Assembly (NCBI GenBank): GCA_030043575.1
Contig: JASHXK010000184.1
Span: forward strand, 1 to 15,429
DNA length: 15,429 bases
Direction of reading: 5' to 3'
From: Terriglobales bacterium
Lineage (GTDB): Bacteria; Acidobacteriota; Terriglobia; Terriglobales; Acidobacteriaceae
Shown: in pieces, positions 7,900 through 13,775 of the stretch
Numbering within the stretch: the stretch's first letter is position 1
Layout of the letters: each line of letters begins with the position of its first letter
Translations under genes and position numbers: made by a program
Notes under the pieces: generated by a model
What the model saw: only the letters and a program-made list of their open reading frames with translations
What the model was told of the DNA's origin: nothing
Database searches by the model: none

Positions 7900-9156
7900 A
7901 TGCCAGAACCGGGACAAAAGATTGGCGATTACGAAGTTGTCCGCGAACTGGGGCATGGAGGCATGGGACAGGTATGCCTCGTGCGCAACTTGATCTCCGA
8001 CCGCATTGAAGCCATGAAGGTTCTGCTTCCCGACTTGGCGCAGCAAGGCGATCTCGCCAATCGCTTTATGCGCGAGATCAAGGTATTGGCCAGCCTGGAC
8101 CATCCCAACATCGCCCAGCTCCGGACGGCCTTCACGGCTGAGAATCAGCTGGTCATGATTATGGAGTACGTGGAGGGCGAAACCCTCGCGGAGCGCTTGC
8201 ACGCCGGTCCGTTCTCTTCACCAGAGGCCCTGGACTACGTCGGGCAAGTGCTGGCTGCGCTAAGCTACGCCCACGGTAAGGGAGTGATTCATCGTGACAT
8301 TAAGCCGGCCAACATGATGCTAACGCCGAAGGGCGTGGTGAAACTGATGGACTTCGGCATTGCGCGTTCCACCCAGGATTTGGGAATGACGGCCACGGGC
8401 ACAACGCTGGGATCGCTCGACTACATGTCGCCGGAGCAGGTCAAGTCGGAGCCGACAGATGCGCGGTCGGACCTGTATTCGGTCGGGGTTTCGCTTTACG
8501 AGATGGTCACCGGCCATCGGATGTTCAGCGCAACCAGCAGCTATTCGGTAATGGAAGCGCACGTCAAGGAGATCCCGAAACCTCCGATTGAACTCGTACC
8601 CACGCTGCCGAAGGCGCTCAGCGACATCATCATGATGGCTGTGGCGAAAGATCCGGGTCATCGCTTTCAAACCGCGGAGGCGATGCGCAACGCGCTGTCG
8701 CAGGTCGTTACCGGGGCAACAGCAGCAGCCGCAGCGGCGCCCCAAGCGATGGTGACGCCCGCGCCGCAGCCGATGCCAGGGAGTCCGCCACCGGCAACGC
8801 CTGCTCCTTCTACTTTTCCACCGCAGGACCCGCCGGGTTGCGCGGTATTGGAGCCTCGGCCCAAGCAAGGCGGTGGACGCCACATCGGTTGGATCGTGGT
8901 CGCAGCGATCGTTATTCTGGTGGCGCTATTTGGTGGGACGCAAGTGTACCGTTCGCACAAGCCGGCTCCGGCAATGGAGTCCGGAGCCGTGCCGAACGCC
9001 AGTACCGCTTCGACCGCGACGACGCCCTCTAATCCGTCGACACCACCTCCGGCTGCGAATCCTCAGCCAGCAGCGGGGCTGACTTCTCCGGTTCCGCCAT
9101 TGCCACCACAAGAAGTGTCGGAACCGCCGCATGGGAAGCACGCGCAGGCAACGTAG
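7900..9156 (+). CDS. Membrane-anchored Ser/Thr protein kinase, truncated by in-frame TAG
   Basis: A Hanks-type (PknB-like) kinase that phosphorylates Ser/Thr on proteins using ATP. As read it is 418 residues, starting at an ATG with a strong AGGGGGG ribosome site. The kinase domain (about 10-268) looks complete: Gly-rich loop GHGGMGQV (18-25), ATP-binding K40, alpha-C E59, HRDIKPANMM with catalytic D133 and N138, DFG (151-153), a Thr-rich activation loop (TATGTT) typical of autophosphorylation, and MSPEQ (176-180). A Pro/Ala-rich juxtamembrane linker, one membrane helix (about 329-349, IGWIVVAAIVILVALFGGT) and an extracytoplasmic Pro/Ser/Thr linker follow. The TAG at 9154-9156 falls inside this linker. 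The same frame then continues for 110 codons, so the ancestral product was probably about 529 residues. The kinase and anchor are intact and may still be active. Typical PASTA repeats are absent. Confidence 0.92.
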   Translation: MPEPGQKIGDYEVVRELGHGGMGQVCLVRNLISDRIEAMKVLLPDLAQQGDLANRFMREIKVLASLDHPNIAQLRTAFTAENQLVMIMEYVEGETLAERLHAGPFSSPEALDYVGQVLAALSYAHGKGVIHRDIKPANMMLTPKGVVKLMDFGIARSTQDLGMTATGTTLGSLDYMSPEQVKSEPTDARSDLYSVGVSLYEMVTGHRMFSATSSYSVMEAHVKEIPKPPIELVPTLPKALSDIIMMAVAKDPGHRFQTAEAMRNALSQVVTGATAAAAAAPQAMVTPAPQPMPGSPPPATPAPSTFPPQDPPGCAVLEPRPKQGGGRHIGWIVVAAIVILVALFGGTQVYRSHKPAPAMESGAVPNASTASTATTPSNPSTPPPAANPQPAAGLTSPVPPLPPQEVSEPPHGKHAQAT

Positions 9157-9489
9157 GACGCGAACGCGGTTCCACCGCCGCCACCAGGGCCTACGCCGGA
9201 AGAGATTGCCGCGCAGAAGAAGCTGATGGAAGACATGGACAATGAGATGGACCATCTCGACAGCCGCGCGGCTGCGGTTGAGAGCAGTCTGGATGCGCTG
9301 GAGCAACAACAGCGTCAAAGCGGTTATGGCTTACGCGGCGACATGGTGAGCGCGCGGGCGAATATGCGGACGGACATGGCGAAAGCTAAGGATGCCTTGC
9401 AGCAATCCGACACGGATCGCGCCAGGAAGTATCTGGACATGGCGAATCATGAGATCGAAAAGCTGGAGGCTTTCCTGGGGCGGAGGTAA
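9157..9489 (+). pseudogene. Severed in-frame C-terminal tail of the Ser/Thr kinase
   Basis: These 110 codons follow the TAG at 9154-9156 in exactly the kinase frame (9226-7900 is a multiple of three). They begin DANAVPPPPPGPTPEEIAAQ, continuing the proline-rich linker, then form a charged helical segment with heptad-like spacing (about tail residues 24-108, including LDSRAAAVESSLDALEQQQ and ending EKLEAFLGRR) and a TAA-type stop. GC-rich third positions continue unbroken across the stop. The most likely reading is that it is the extracytoplasmic coiled domain of the kinase, cut off by one nonsense change or a sequencing error. It might still be made by readthrough, or separately from the ATG at 9226, although only a weak AGAAG precedes that codon. 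Confidence 0.75.
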
Positions 9490-9517
9490 GCAGCGCAGTC
9501 GCCAGGGAGGCATTGTC

Positions 9518-9586
9518 ATGCCGTGTTGCCACCGAAATAATGCCCGTTTGAAGCCTCGCCGGAGCTACTGTAGCCACTTAAGTTGA
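9518..9586 (+). CDS. Possible 22-codon leader peptide
   Basis: A very short ORF (MPCCHRNNARLKPRRSYCSHLS) with an excellent Shine-Dalgarno, AGGGAGG at 9504-9510, 7 nt before its ATG. Its stop codon lies in the loop of the terminator that follows. The peptide is basic and has three cysteines. It could be a translated leader that influences termination ahead of the signal peptidase gene, or a chance ORF in a spacer. I know of no family for it. Confidence 0.25.
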   Translation: MPCCHRNNARLKPRRSYCSHLS

Positions 9587-9600
9587 GTAGGTGGGTTTTT
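9574..9600 (+). terminator. Intrinsic terminator after the kinase region
   Basis: CCACTTA (9574-9580) pairs with TAGGTGG (9588-9594) with one G-U pair and a 7-nt loop. G plus five T residues follow (9596-9600). It would end the kinase transcript before the separate signal peptidase promoter, or act as an attenuator with the leader ORF that overlaps it. Confidence 0.55.
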
Positions 9601-9624
9601 GGGCAAAGTACAGCGTGAATTCCG

Positions 9625-9653
9625 TTGTTCTACTGCTGCCCCGAAACTATAAT
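9625..9653 (+). promoter_or_regulatory. Strong sigma70-type promoter for signal peptidase I
   Basis: TTGTTC (9625-9630, four of six matches) and a perfect TATAAT (9648-9653) with the ideal 17-bp spacer. Transcription would start near 9660, about 20 nt before the ATG of the signal peptidase gene. This explains expression of that gene downstream of the terminator. Confidence 0.75.
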
Positions 9654-9679
9654 GCTGCTTCGCCGTCTAATTGATAGAT

Positions 9680-10273
9680 ATGAGTTCGTTTCCCGGCCAG
9701 CCGAGTCCCGGCAAGCGCAACCCGGATGTGGACGTTGCAGCGAGCGCCGCGATGCGACGCCGCAAACCCATTGTGGCCGGTTGGGTACGCGACGTGGGTA
9801 TTTCGCTGGCCGTTTCCGCATTCTTCATCATCTTTCTCTATCAGCCGGTAAAAGTCGAAGGCACCAGCATGATGCCGACGCTGCAGGATCAGGAGCGCGT
9901 CTTCATCAACAAGTTCGTGTATAAGCTGGAACCGATCGAGCGCGGCGATGTGATTGTGTTCCGCTATCCGCGAGACCCCGCCAAAAGCTACATCAAGCGA
10001 GTGATTGCCATCGCCGGCGACCGCGTCCGGATCGAGGCGGGAGTGGTGTTTGTGAACGGGCAGCGTCTGCAGGAGATGTACGTGCCAAGGATGTACGAAG
10101 ATGTGCGCTCCTATCCGGAAACAGTGGTGCCGGTGCACAATTATTTTGTGTTGGGGGATCACCGAAATCTGTCCAACGACAGCCGCGATTTCGGGCCTGT
10201 GGACGAGAACTTTATCTACGGAAAGGCCGTTTTCGGTTATTGGCCGGTAGGCAAGCTCGGAACGTTGCGATAA
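9680..10273 (+). CDS. lepB: Signal peptidase I
   Basis: Membrane-bound Ser/Lys-dyad protease that cleaves signal peptides from exported preproteins on the outer face of the cytoplasmic membrane. The 197-residue protein has a basic N-terminus, one membrane helix (about 38-55, VGISLAVSAFFIIFLYQP) and the conserved boxes in order. Box B (VEGTSMMPTL) holds nucleophile S63. Box D (SYIKRVIAIAGD) holds general base K106. Box E is GDHRNLSNDSRDFGPV (about 159-174). The length suits the short single-anchor form common outside the gammaproteobacteria. The start is the ATG at 9680-9682; an in-frame TTG at 9671 would add three residues. No clear Shine-Dalgarno is seen, and the leader is short. Several neighbours carry signal peptides and would be its substrates, but there is no sign of an operon with them. 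Confidence 0.95.
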   Translation: MSSFPGQPSPGKRNPDVDVAASAAMRRRKPIVAGWVRDVGISLAVSAFFIIFLYQPVKVEGTSMMPTLQDQERVFINKFVYKLEPIERGDVIVFRYPRDPAKSYIKRVIAIAGDRVRIEAGVVFVNGQRLQEMYVPRMYEDVRSYPETVVPVHNYFVLGDHRNLSNDSRDFGPVDENFIYGKAVFGYWPVGKLGTLR

Positions 10274-10649
10274 TCTCGCCAGCAAACGCGGGCTTCGATA
10301 AAACGGGCATAGCCTACAACTTGTCGTGAAAGCGATCGCGCAACATCGCTCGTTTCGAGTATTTAGGGTAAACGACAGCCCTACTTGTACACACCCGGAA
10401 TCCCGCGAAACCTTTGGCAATCTAATATTTCGCGCAACCTTCGTTTCGAGCATCTAAGTCGAGTTGTCCAACCTGATACGATTTTTCTGAAAATTTGCAG
10501 GTCACTACAAAGCTGGAATTCGCAACTAATCTCCTCAGGCGCAGTTATTACAGACGGTAGTGAATCGAGGTGTGGGTTAGATCGCAGCTGCTAGAACGCT
10601 GCCGTGGTACGACTGGCTGGGCGTGGGAGATTTAATAGAAAGGGACGCT
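10274..10649. other. 376-bp intergenic region with a long imperfect direct repeat
   Basis: No convincing gene is visible between the signal peptidase and the WXXGXW-repeat protein. The main structure is an imperfect direct repeat, listed separately. An extended -10-like TGATACGAT lies at 10474-10482 without a clear -35; if used, the leader of the next gene would be about 160 nt. No clear terminator follows the signal peptidase gene. Overall the region looks like a long regulatory upstream region. Confidence 0.5.
10336..10457. repeat. Imperfect direct repeat pair, 94 bp apart
   Basis: Copy 1 is 10336-10366 and copy 2 is 10430-10457. Both begin TCGCGCAAC, carry an identical core CGTTTCGAG, and end in similar (T/C)AT(T/C)TA(A/G)G tails. 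Copy 1 has three extra bases between the first two blocks. The pair sits 190-310 bp upstream of the WXXGXW gene and may be a duplicated regulator site or a remnant of a segmental duplication. Confidence 0.55.
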
Positions 10650-11912
10650 ATGCGAATCGTCAGATACAGTCGGGTGTTGTTGTTAGGGTTATTGCTTTTT
10701 GCCGTGCCGTTGTCGATGTCGGCGGGGATCTTCCTGTCGGTGAGCTTCGGACCACCGCCGCTGCCGGTGTACGTGCAGCCCCCGTGTCCGGCGCCGGGTT
10801 ACATGTGGACTCCGGGCTATTGGGCCTATGGTCCGTTTGGATATTACTGGGTGCCGGGAACCTGGGTAGTGGCGCCGCAAGTAGGTCTGCTCTGGACGCC
10901 GGGTTATTGGGGATGGGGCGGATCGGCCTTCATCTTCCACGCCGGCTATTGGGGCCCGACCGTGGGCTTTTATGGCGGTATTAACTACGGCTTCGGCTAC
11001 ACCGGCGCCGGCTTCTACGGAGGCGGATGGCGCGGTGGCCAGTATTACTACAACACCGCCGTCAACAACGTGAACGTTACCAATATTCACAACACCTATA
11101 ACACCACGGTGGTGAACAACGTGACCGTCAACCGTGTCAGCTATAACGGCGGTACGGGCGGCGTTGTGGCGCAGCCGACGGCGGCACAGCAGACCTACGC
11201 CAATCAGCAGCATGTTCAAGCGACCGCCGCGCAGACGCAGCATGAACAGGCGGCTAGCCAAAATGAGTCGCTGCGCGCATCCGTGAACCACGGTCAACCA
11301 GCGATTGCAGCCACGGCTAAGCCGGGATCGTTCAGCGGACCGGGTGTGGTAAAGGCCACCAACCACCCTGTGGATGTTCCGGCGACGCGTCCTAACACGC
11401 CGAACACCGCTGCTGGTGCGCGTCCAAACACTGCCACCCCGGCGACGCGGCCTAGCACGGCGAGCAGCGTTCCGCGTCCGCCAGCGACCAATACGCCCCC
11501 GCGTTCGACGACCAGCAACGAAGCCCGGCCCACGGCCAACAACAGCGTTCCGCGTCCGCCTTCGTCGAATACGCCTCCGCATCCGACGAACAACAACGCC
11601 ACGCGGCCAACCACCAACACCAGCGTTCCGCATCCGCCGGCAGAAAACACAGCTCCGCGGCCGAGTACGTCTGCGTCGCGGCCTCCAACTCGAGAGAGTC
11701 AGCCTCAGCCTACGCCGCACCCCAGCCAAGCGCACAACGCCCCCGCGCCGGCCACGCATGAGAATGCTGCACGACCGCCACAGCATCAGAGCGCTCCGCC
11801 GCAACACGAGAGTGCTCCGCGGCCGCCGGAGCACGCTCAGACGAGTCAGCCGCATCCGCAGAGCGCGCCTCACGAGAGTGCGCCTCACGAGAGCAAAGAG
11901 CCGGAACGTTAG
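10650..11912 (+). CDS. Secreted WXXGXW-repeat protein with low-complexity Pro/Thr/Asn/His-rich tail
   Basis: A 420-residue exported protein. The start is the ATG at 10650-10652 with AAAGGGA just upstream (10639-10645); an in-frame GTG at 10623 lies before that ribosome site. A signal peptide (VLLLGLLLFAVPLSMSA, cleavage near 25) leads into PPPLPVYVQPPCPAPG and three WXXGXW units: W53-G56-W58, W67-G70-W72 and W82-G85-W87. This is the short Trp/Gly motif of the YXWGXW family, whose biochemical role is unknown. Residues 100-165 are Gly/Tyr-rich, then Asn/Thr/Val-rich (NNVNVTNIHNTYNTTVV). From 240 on, the chain is Pro/Thr/Asn/Ser-rich and probably disordered, with three 26-residue repeats starting at 273, 299 and 325 (SVPRPP, SVPRPP, SVPHPP). 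It ends His/Pro/Glu-rich. The likely location is the periplasm or outer surface. A terminator follows directly. Confidence 0.85.
   Translation: MRIVRYSRVLLLGLLLFAVPLSMSAGIFLSVSFGPPPLPVYVQPPCPAPGYMWTPGYWAYGPFGYYWVPGTWVVAPQVGLLWTPGYWGWGGSAFIFHAGYWGPTVGFYGGINYGFGYTGAGFYGGGWRGGQYYYNTAVNNVNVTNIHNTYNTTVVNNVTVNRVSYNGGTGGVVAQPTAAQQTYANQQHVQATAAQTQHEQAASQNESLRASVNHGQPAIAATAKPGSFSGPGVVKATNHPVDVPATRPNTPNTAAGARPNTATPATRPSTASSVPRPPATNTPPRSTTSNEARPTANNSVPRPPSSNTPPHPTNNNATRPTTNTSVPHPPAENTAPRPSTSASRPPTRESQPQPTPHPSQAHNAPAPATHENAARPPQHQSAPPQHESAPRPPEHAQTSQPHPQSAPHESAPHESKEPER
11465..11698 (+). repeat. Three 78-bp in-frame tandem repeats
   Basis: CAGCGTTCCG recurs at 11465, 11543 and 11621, exactly 78 bp apart, inside the WXXGXW-protein gene. 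Each unit encodes 26 residues beginning SVP(R/H)PP and containing NT(P/A)P(R/H). The copies have diverged (many third-base and some amino-acid changes), so the expansion is not very recent. Flanking sequence has weaker, decayed copies with P-A-T-R-P motifs. Confidence 0.8.
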
Positions 11913-11935
11913 AACCTGGCGTCGGCATGAATTGA

Positions 11936-11975
11936 CGAGCCCCACTCAAGCTACCGCCCGGGTGGGGCTTGTTTT
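11936..11975 (+). terminator. Intrinsic terminator after WXXGXW-protein gene
   Basis: CGAGCCCCAC (11936-11945) pairs with GTGGGGCTTG (11962-11971), nine canonical pairs plus one G-T (wobble) pair, across a 16-nt loop. TTTT (11972-11975) follows. It lies 23 nt after the stop codon and ends the plus-strand transcript before the convergent GloVer gene. Confidence 0.75.
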
Positions 11976-11996
11976 CGTCTGTCAGTGAAACTTGAC

Positions 11997-13298
11997 TTAC
12001 GGTGTGATCTCGAAAACGACGCCTTTGTTATAAGCGCCGCCGCCCGTCGTCGTCCCGTATAAATTGCCACTGGAATCGATCGCGAGCTGGCAAATGGGAT
12101 TGCCGCCGTCGCTGCCGCCGGAGAAGGCGTGCAGCAACGTGTACGTCCAGCCGCCGCCGCCGGAGGCCGTCAGCTTGAAGACTGATCCGTAACCATATTG
12201 CCCGTCGCCATAGGTCGTACCGTACAGATTCCCTGACGCATCCATCGCTAATTTGTCGTAAGGGCCGAGATTGATTCCGCCACTGAGTCCGTAGACAAGG
12301 CTGTAGGACCAATTGCCTGAGCGCTCCATCTCGAAAAGTGTGCCGCCACCATTGCGATCATGCACCGTAGTGCCGTAGAGATTGCCAGCATTGTCGAAGA
12401 CGAGGCCGCTCTGGGGGGTCGATCCGTTGTCGCCCGTGAACGTAAAAGCGTGAATCGTGCTTTCTTGCCAGCCGGAGCCGGTTGGCGACAACTTGTACAC
12501 GGCACCGTAATCATCCGGACCGTTTTGCGAGAATACGCCATAAAGATTTCCCGATTGATCGAAGACGACACCTCCCCAGGGATAGGCGCCGTCACCATCG
12601 TCCTGGGCCTGGTAAAGAATATTTTGCGTCCACCCTCCTCCGGAGGCGACCAGCTCGTAGATCAAGCCCCAACCGGCATCGCCGCCGCTCGTCGTCGTCC
12701 CATAGATGTTTCCCGCGCTATCAAAGGTGAGCGGACCTTGTGGATCGGCTCCATCCGTGTCGGAGAAGCGGTACAGGATGGTCGAGAGCCAGCTGTGGAG
12801 GACCGTCAGGGGCGGACCACCTTGCGGTCGAAGCATAAAGACCGTGCCGCAGCCACGATAGCCGTCCTCGTCCGAGCACGGGCCGCCGCCGCCTGCAGCT
12901 GTCGATCCGTAAAGAGCGCCGTCAGGTCCCACGACTAAGCTGCCGGCCGGTCCGGCGCCGTCGGTGCCCTCTTGAAAGGAATAGATCGGTGTGAGCGACC
13001 AGCCGCCCCCGCCGTCGTCGCCCAGATCAAAAACGGTACCGTACCCTTGGGTGCCCCCGCCAAAGGCGGTACCGTAAATGTTTCCCGACCCATCGATGGT
13101 CAGCCCCGTCGAAGGATTTGCTCCGTCGGCACCGCCCGTGAAGGTATGAAGCACCTGAAATCTCTGAGCTTGAACCGATCCGGTCATAACCAGGCCTACG
13201 ATGAAGACCAGTGAAATGATCGATGAGATTCCGCGCTTCACTGCAAGCCCTGCATTTTCGCAAGACAACTGATCTTGTTGTGTGTAACTCGGTATCAC
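11997..13298 (-). CDS. Secreted GloVer-repeat (seven-unit beta-propeller-like) protein
   Basis: A 433-residue exported protein built from GloVer (Gloeo_Verruco) tandem repeats, a family of unknown function. The GTG start at 13298 has a strong AGGGAG ribosome site (13306-13311) 7 nt upstream. The signal peptide is long, with its hydrophobic core at 24-40 (SSIISLVFIVGLVMTG) and cleavage after QA near 44. Seven repeats with the pattern (D/G)-x2-GN-(L/I)-YGT ... G-x-(V/I)-(F/Y)-x-(L/M/I) centre on residues 70-92, 123-156, 193-216, 247-270, 302-324, 353-376 and 408-431. Each is followed by a WT-x-LH-x-F segment and D-G-(A/G)-x-P. The chain ends two residues after the last repeat (ITP). Many relatives carry a C-terminal anchor or sorting domain, but none is present here. 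Seven regular units suggest one closed propeller. Periplasmic or secreted; ligand unknown. Confidence 0.88.
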   Translation of the reverse strand: MIPSYTQQDQLSCENAGLAVKRGISSIISLVFIVGLVMTGSVQAQRFQVLHTFTGGADGANPSTGLTIDGSGNIYGTAFGGGTQGYGTVFDLGDDGGGGWSLTPIYSFQEGTDGAGPAGSLVVGPDGALYGSTAAGGGGPCSDEDGYRGCGTVFMLRPQGGPPLTVLHSWLSTILYRFSDTDGADPQGPLTFDSAGNIYGTTTSGGDAGWGLIYELVASGGGWTQNILYQAQDDGDGAYPWGGVVFDQSGNLYGVFSQNGPDDYGAVYKLSPTGSGWQESTIHAFTFTGDNGSTPQSGLVFDNAGNLYGTTVHDRNGGGTLFEMERSGNWSYSLVYGLSGGINLGPYDKLAMDASGNLYGTTYGDGQYGYGSVFKLTASGGGGWTYTLLHAFSGGSDGGNPICQLAIDSSGNLYGTTTGGGAYNKGVVFEITP

Positions 13299-13325
13299 AA
13301 TACTGCTCCCTATTCTCGGCCAGAA

Positions 13326-13372
13326 ATATGCGGCGCCTCAGCGGCATATGCCCGCGCGACAAGCCGTCGCGC
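13326..13372 (-). promoter_or_regulatory. Two hairpins in the probable leader of the GloVer gene
   Basis: GCGCGAC (13354-13360) and GTCGCGC (13366-13372) form a perfect 7-bp stem with a 5-nt loop. ATATGC (13326-13331) and GCATAT (13344-13349) form a second, imperfect stem next to it. A minus-strand extended -10-like TGCTAATTA lies just upstream at 13394-13402. If that is the promoter, both hairpins fall in a leader of about 90 nt, before the AGGGAG ribosome site. They could stabilise the RNA or bind a regulator. Confidence 0.4.
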
Positions 13373-13712
13373 AGCCACAGCCACAGAGGCCCATAATTAG
13401 CAGCCTATTGCGCTCGCTTACTGCGCCGAAAGTTACGAAGGTGAACAGACCCGGTCGTACTTTGGTAACGAGTCAGATCACTGACAAACACACTACGGGC
13501 GTGCTACTGCCCGCAGCTATCGATCCAAAGGACGAAGCGGTGGGAGTCGCACCAATCCCTTAACCTCGGAATCAGTGCAGCTTCCTACCGGTAAAACCTG
13601 AGGACCCGAAGTGGCCTGGGACGGGGTTTCCACTCGACTCCATGAGCGGAACGTCCGGAAATAAGCGGCGTATTGCTAGCCGCTGTCTTGCTGAACAGAG
13701 AAAGGTGGGATG

Positions 13713-13757
13713 ATTCTCCACACCAGATGGAAGTAGGTCAAGAGTTTTGTGGAGAAT
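13713..13757. repeat. 10-bp perfect inverted repeat
   Basis: ATTCTCCACA (13713-13722) and TGTGGAGAAT (13748-13757) are perfect inverse copies with a 25-nt spacer, just after the glycosyltransferase stop codon. No T-run follows on either strand, so it is a poor intrinsic terminator. It may be a bidirectional RNA 3'-end hairpin or a protein-binding site. Confidence 0.5.
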
Positions 13758-13775
13758 TCATGTTGCCTTAAACGG

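Larger units (their letters stand above)
13299..13775. other. 477-bp intergenic region with several inverted repeats
   Basis: No supported gene lies between the GloVer gene and the glycosyltransferase gene, both on the minus strand. A 71-codon plus-strand ORF (13348-13563) has no ribosome site and low-complexity content. The region holds two adjacent hairpins near the GloVer start (13326-13372), a 5-bp CGGGC/GCCCG hairpin (13496-13513), AGCGGC/GCCGCT arms (13664-13684) and a 10-bp inverted repeat (13713-13757). No tRNA could be folded by eye. Confidence 0.5.

Noticed and set aside
11465..11698. Regular repeats as a possible CRISPR array
   Set aside because: The repeats are in frame, contiguous and diverged, without unique spacers. 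They encode a low-complexity protein.
10689..11945. A 418-codon minus-strand ORF antisense to the WXXGXW gene
   Set aside because: It is an Arg-rich shadow of repetitive Pro/Thr/Ala codons, with no recognisable fold or ribosome site. The plus-strand gene has a signal peptide, family motif and terminator.
13348..13563. A 71-codon plus-strand ORF in the 477-bp gap
   Set aside because: No ribosome site, no recognisable motif, and its start lies inside the hairpin region. Not supported beyond an open frame.
13580..13640. A tRNA-like stretch (GGTTTCCACTCGACTCC resembling a T-arm)
   Set aside because: No acceptor stem or anticodon arm could be built around it, and no CCA end is placed correctly.
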